Shown here piece after piece: positions 5,946 through 5,982 of a stretch of DNA of 5,982 nucleotides. Positions within the stretch are counted from its first letter, which is position 1, and each line of letters begins with the position of its first letter. Origin of the DNA: an uncultured Clostridia bacterium (GTDB lineage Bacteria; Bacillota; Clostridia; TANB77; CAG-508); the NCBI GenBank assembly GCA_947631385.1, contig CANRLE010000062.1:1-5982 (forward strand), in the 5' to 3' direction. Both the position numbers and the translations under genes were made by a program. Under the pieces are notes generated by a model. The model was not told where the DNA came from. It made no database searches and saw nothing but the letters and a program-made list of their open reading frames with translations.

Positions 5946-5982
5946 CTTATTGTAAATCGGAACCACAACAGATACCTCTATT
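5946..5982 (-). CDS. Possible N-terminal fragment of a family 2 glycosyltransferase
   Basis: In the frame beginning at 5981 the minus strand reads IEVSVVVPIYNK, which matches the first strand and nucleotide-sugar binding start typical of GT-A fold family 2 glycosyltransferases (VSVVVPIYN). It breaks off at about 5946, where ClpX-like sequence begins in a different frame. Only about 12 codons are visible and no start codon is in the window, so this rests on a short but characteristic motif. Confidence 0.5.

Noticed and set aside
5945..5968. A TTG start for the clpX fragment at 5968
   Set aside because: The residues before LRS do not resemble ClpX and no ribosome binding site precedes it. The frame is open there only by chance next to the junction.
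1..5982. CRISPR array, tRNA, rRNA, insertion sequence or phage genes
   Set aside because: No spaced direct repeats, cloverleaf, rRNA-like stretch, transposase or integrase motif was found on either strand.

Overview
The window is very AT-rich and coding-dense. It looks like a chromosomal piece from a low-GC Firmicute, most likely a Clostridia-type organism. The supporting signs are strong AAAGGAGG-type ribosome binding sites, a CIRCE/HrcA-controlled groESL operon, a clostridial OmpR-type two-component pair, and arginine written almost only as AGA, CGT or CGA. Both ends are cut inside genes, so it may be a short contig or an arbitrary slice.

Layout, left to right. Positions 1-1517 (minus) hold groEL, missing its last few dozen codons at the left edge. 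groES follows at 1574-1855 (minus). Their shared promoter and CIRCE operator lie at 1881-1937. A divergent gene for an RluA-family pseudouridine synthase starts at 2048 (plus). It faces a convergent two-component operon on the minus strand: histidine kinase 2940-4932, preceded by response regulator 4935-5625. Before that lies the 3' end of clpX (5735-5944, minus) with two tandem terminators. The last ~37 bases at the right edge do not belong to clpX. They read like the start of a family 2 glycosyltransferase, so there is a junction near 5945.

The striking feature is that three genes (pseudouridine synthase, response regulator, histidine kinase) each appear broken by a single +1 frameshift. 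In all three the break coincides with a zero-frame CGG codon. Skipping the C and reading the following GGN as glycine restores a full-length, family-typical protein of 291, 229 or 663 residues. I scanned all recognised coding sequence in the window (about 1,850 codons). These three are the only in-frame CGG codons; groEL, groES, the clpX fragment and the rest of the three genes have none. Same base, same phase, same direction and same codon in three genes is not what random decay or random sequencing error would give. It suggests that CGG acts as a +1 frameshift codon (unassigned or starved) in this organism. A systematic sequencing artefact is the main alternative.

A second unexplained structure is a 29-base palindromic element present twice. 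One copy lies between groES and groEL. The other lies at the convergent 3' ends of the pseudouridine synthase and the kinase, where it supplies the last codons and stop of the reconstructed synthase.
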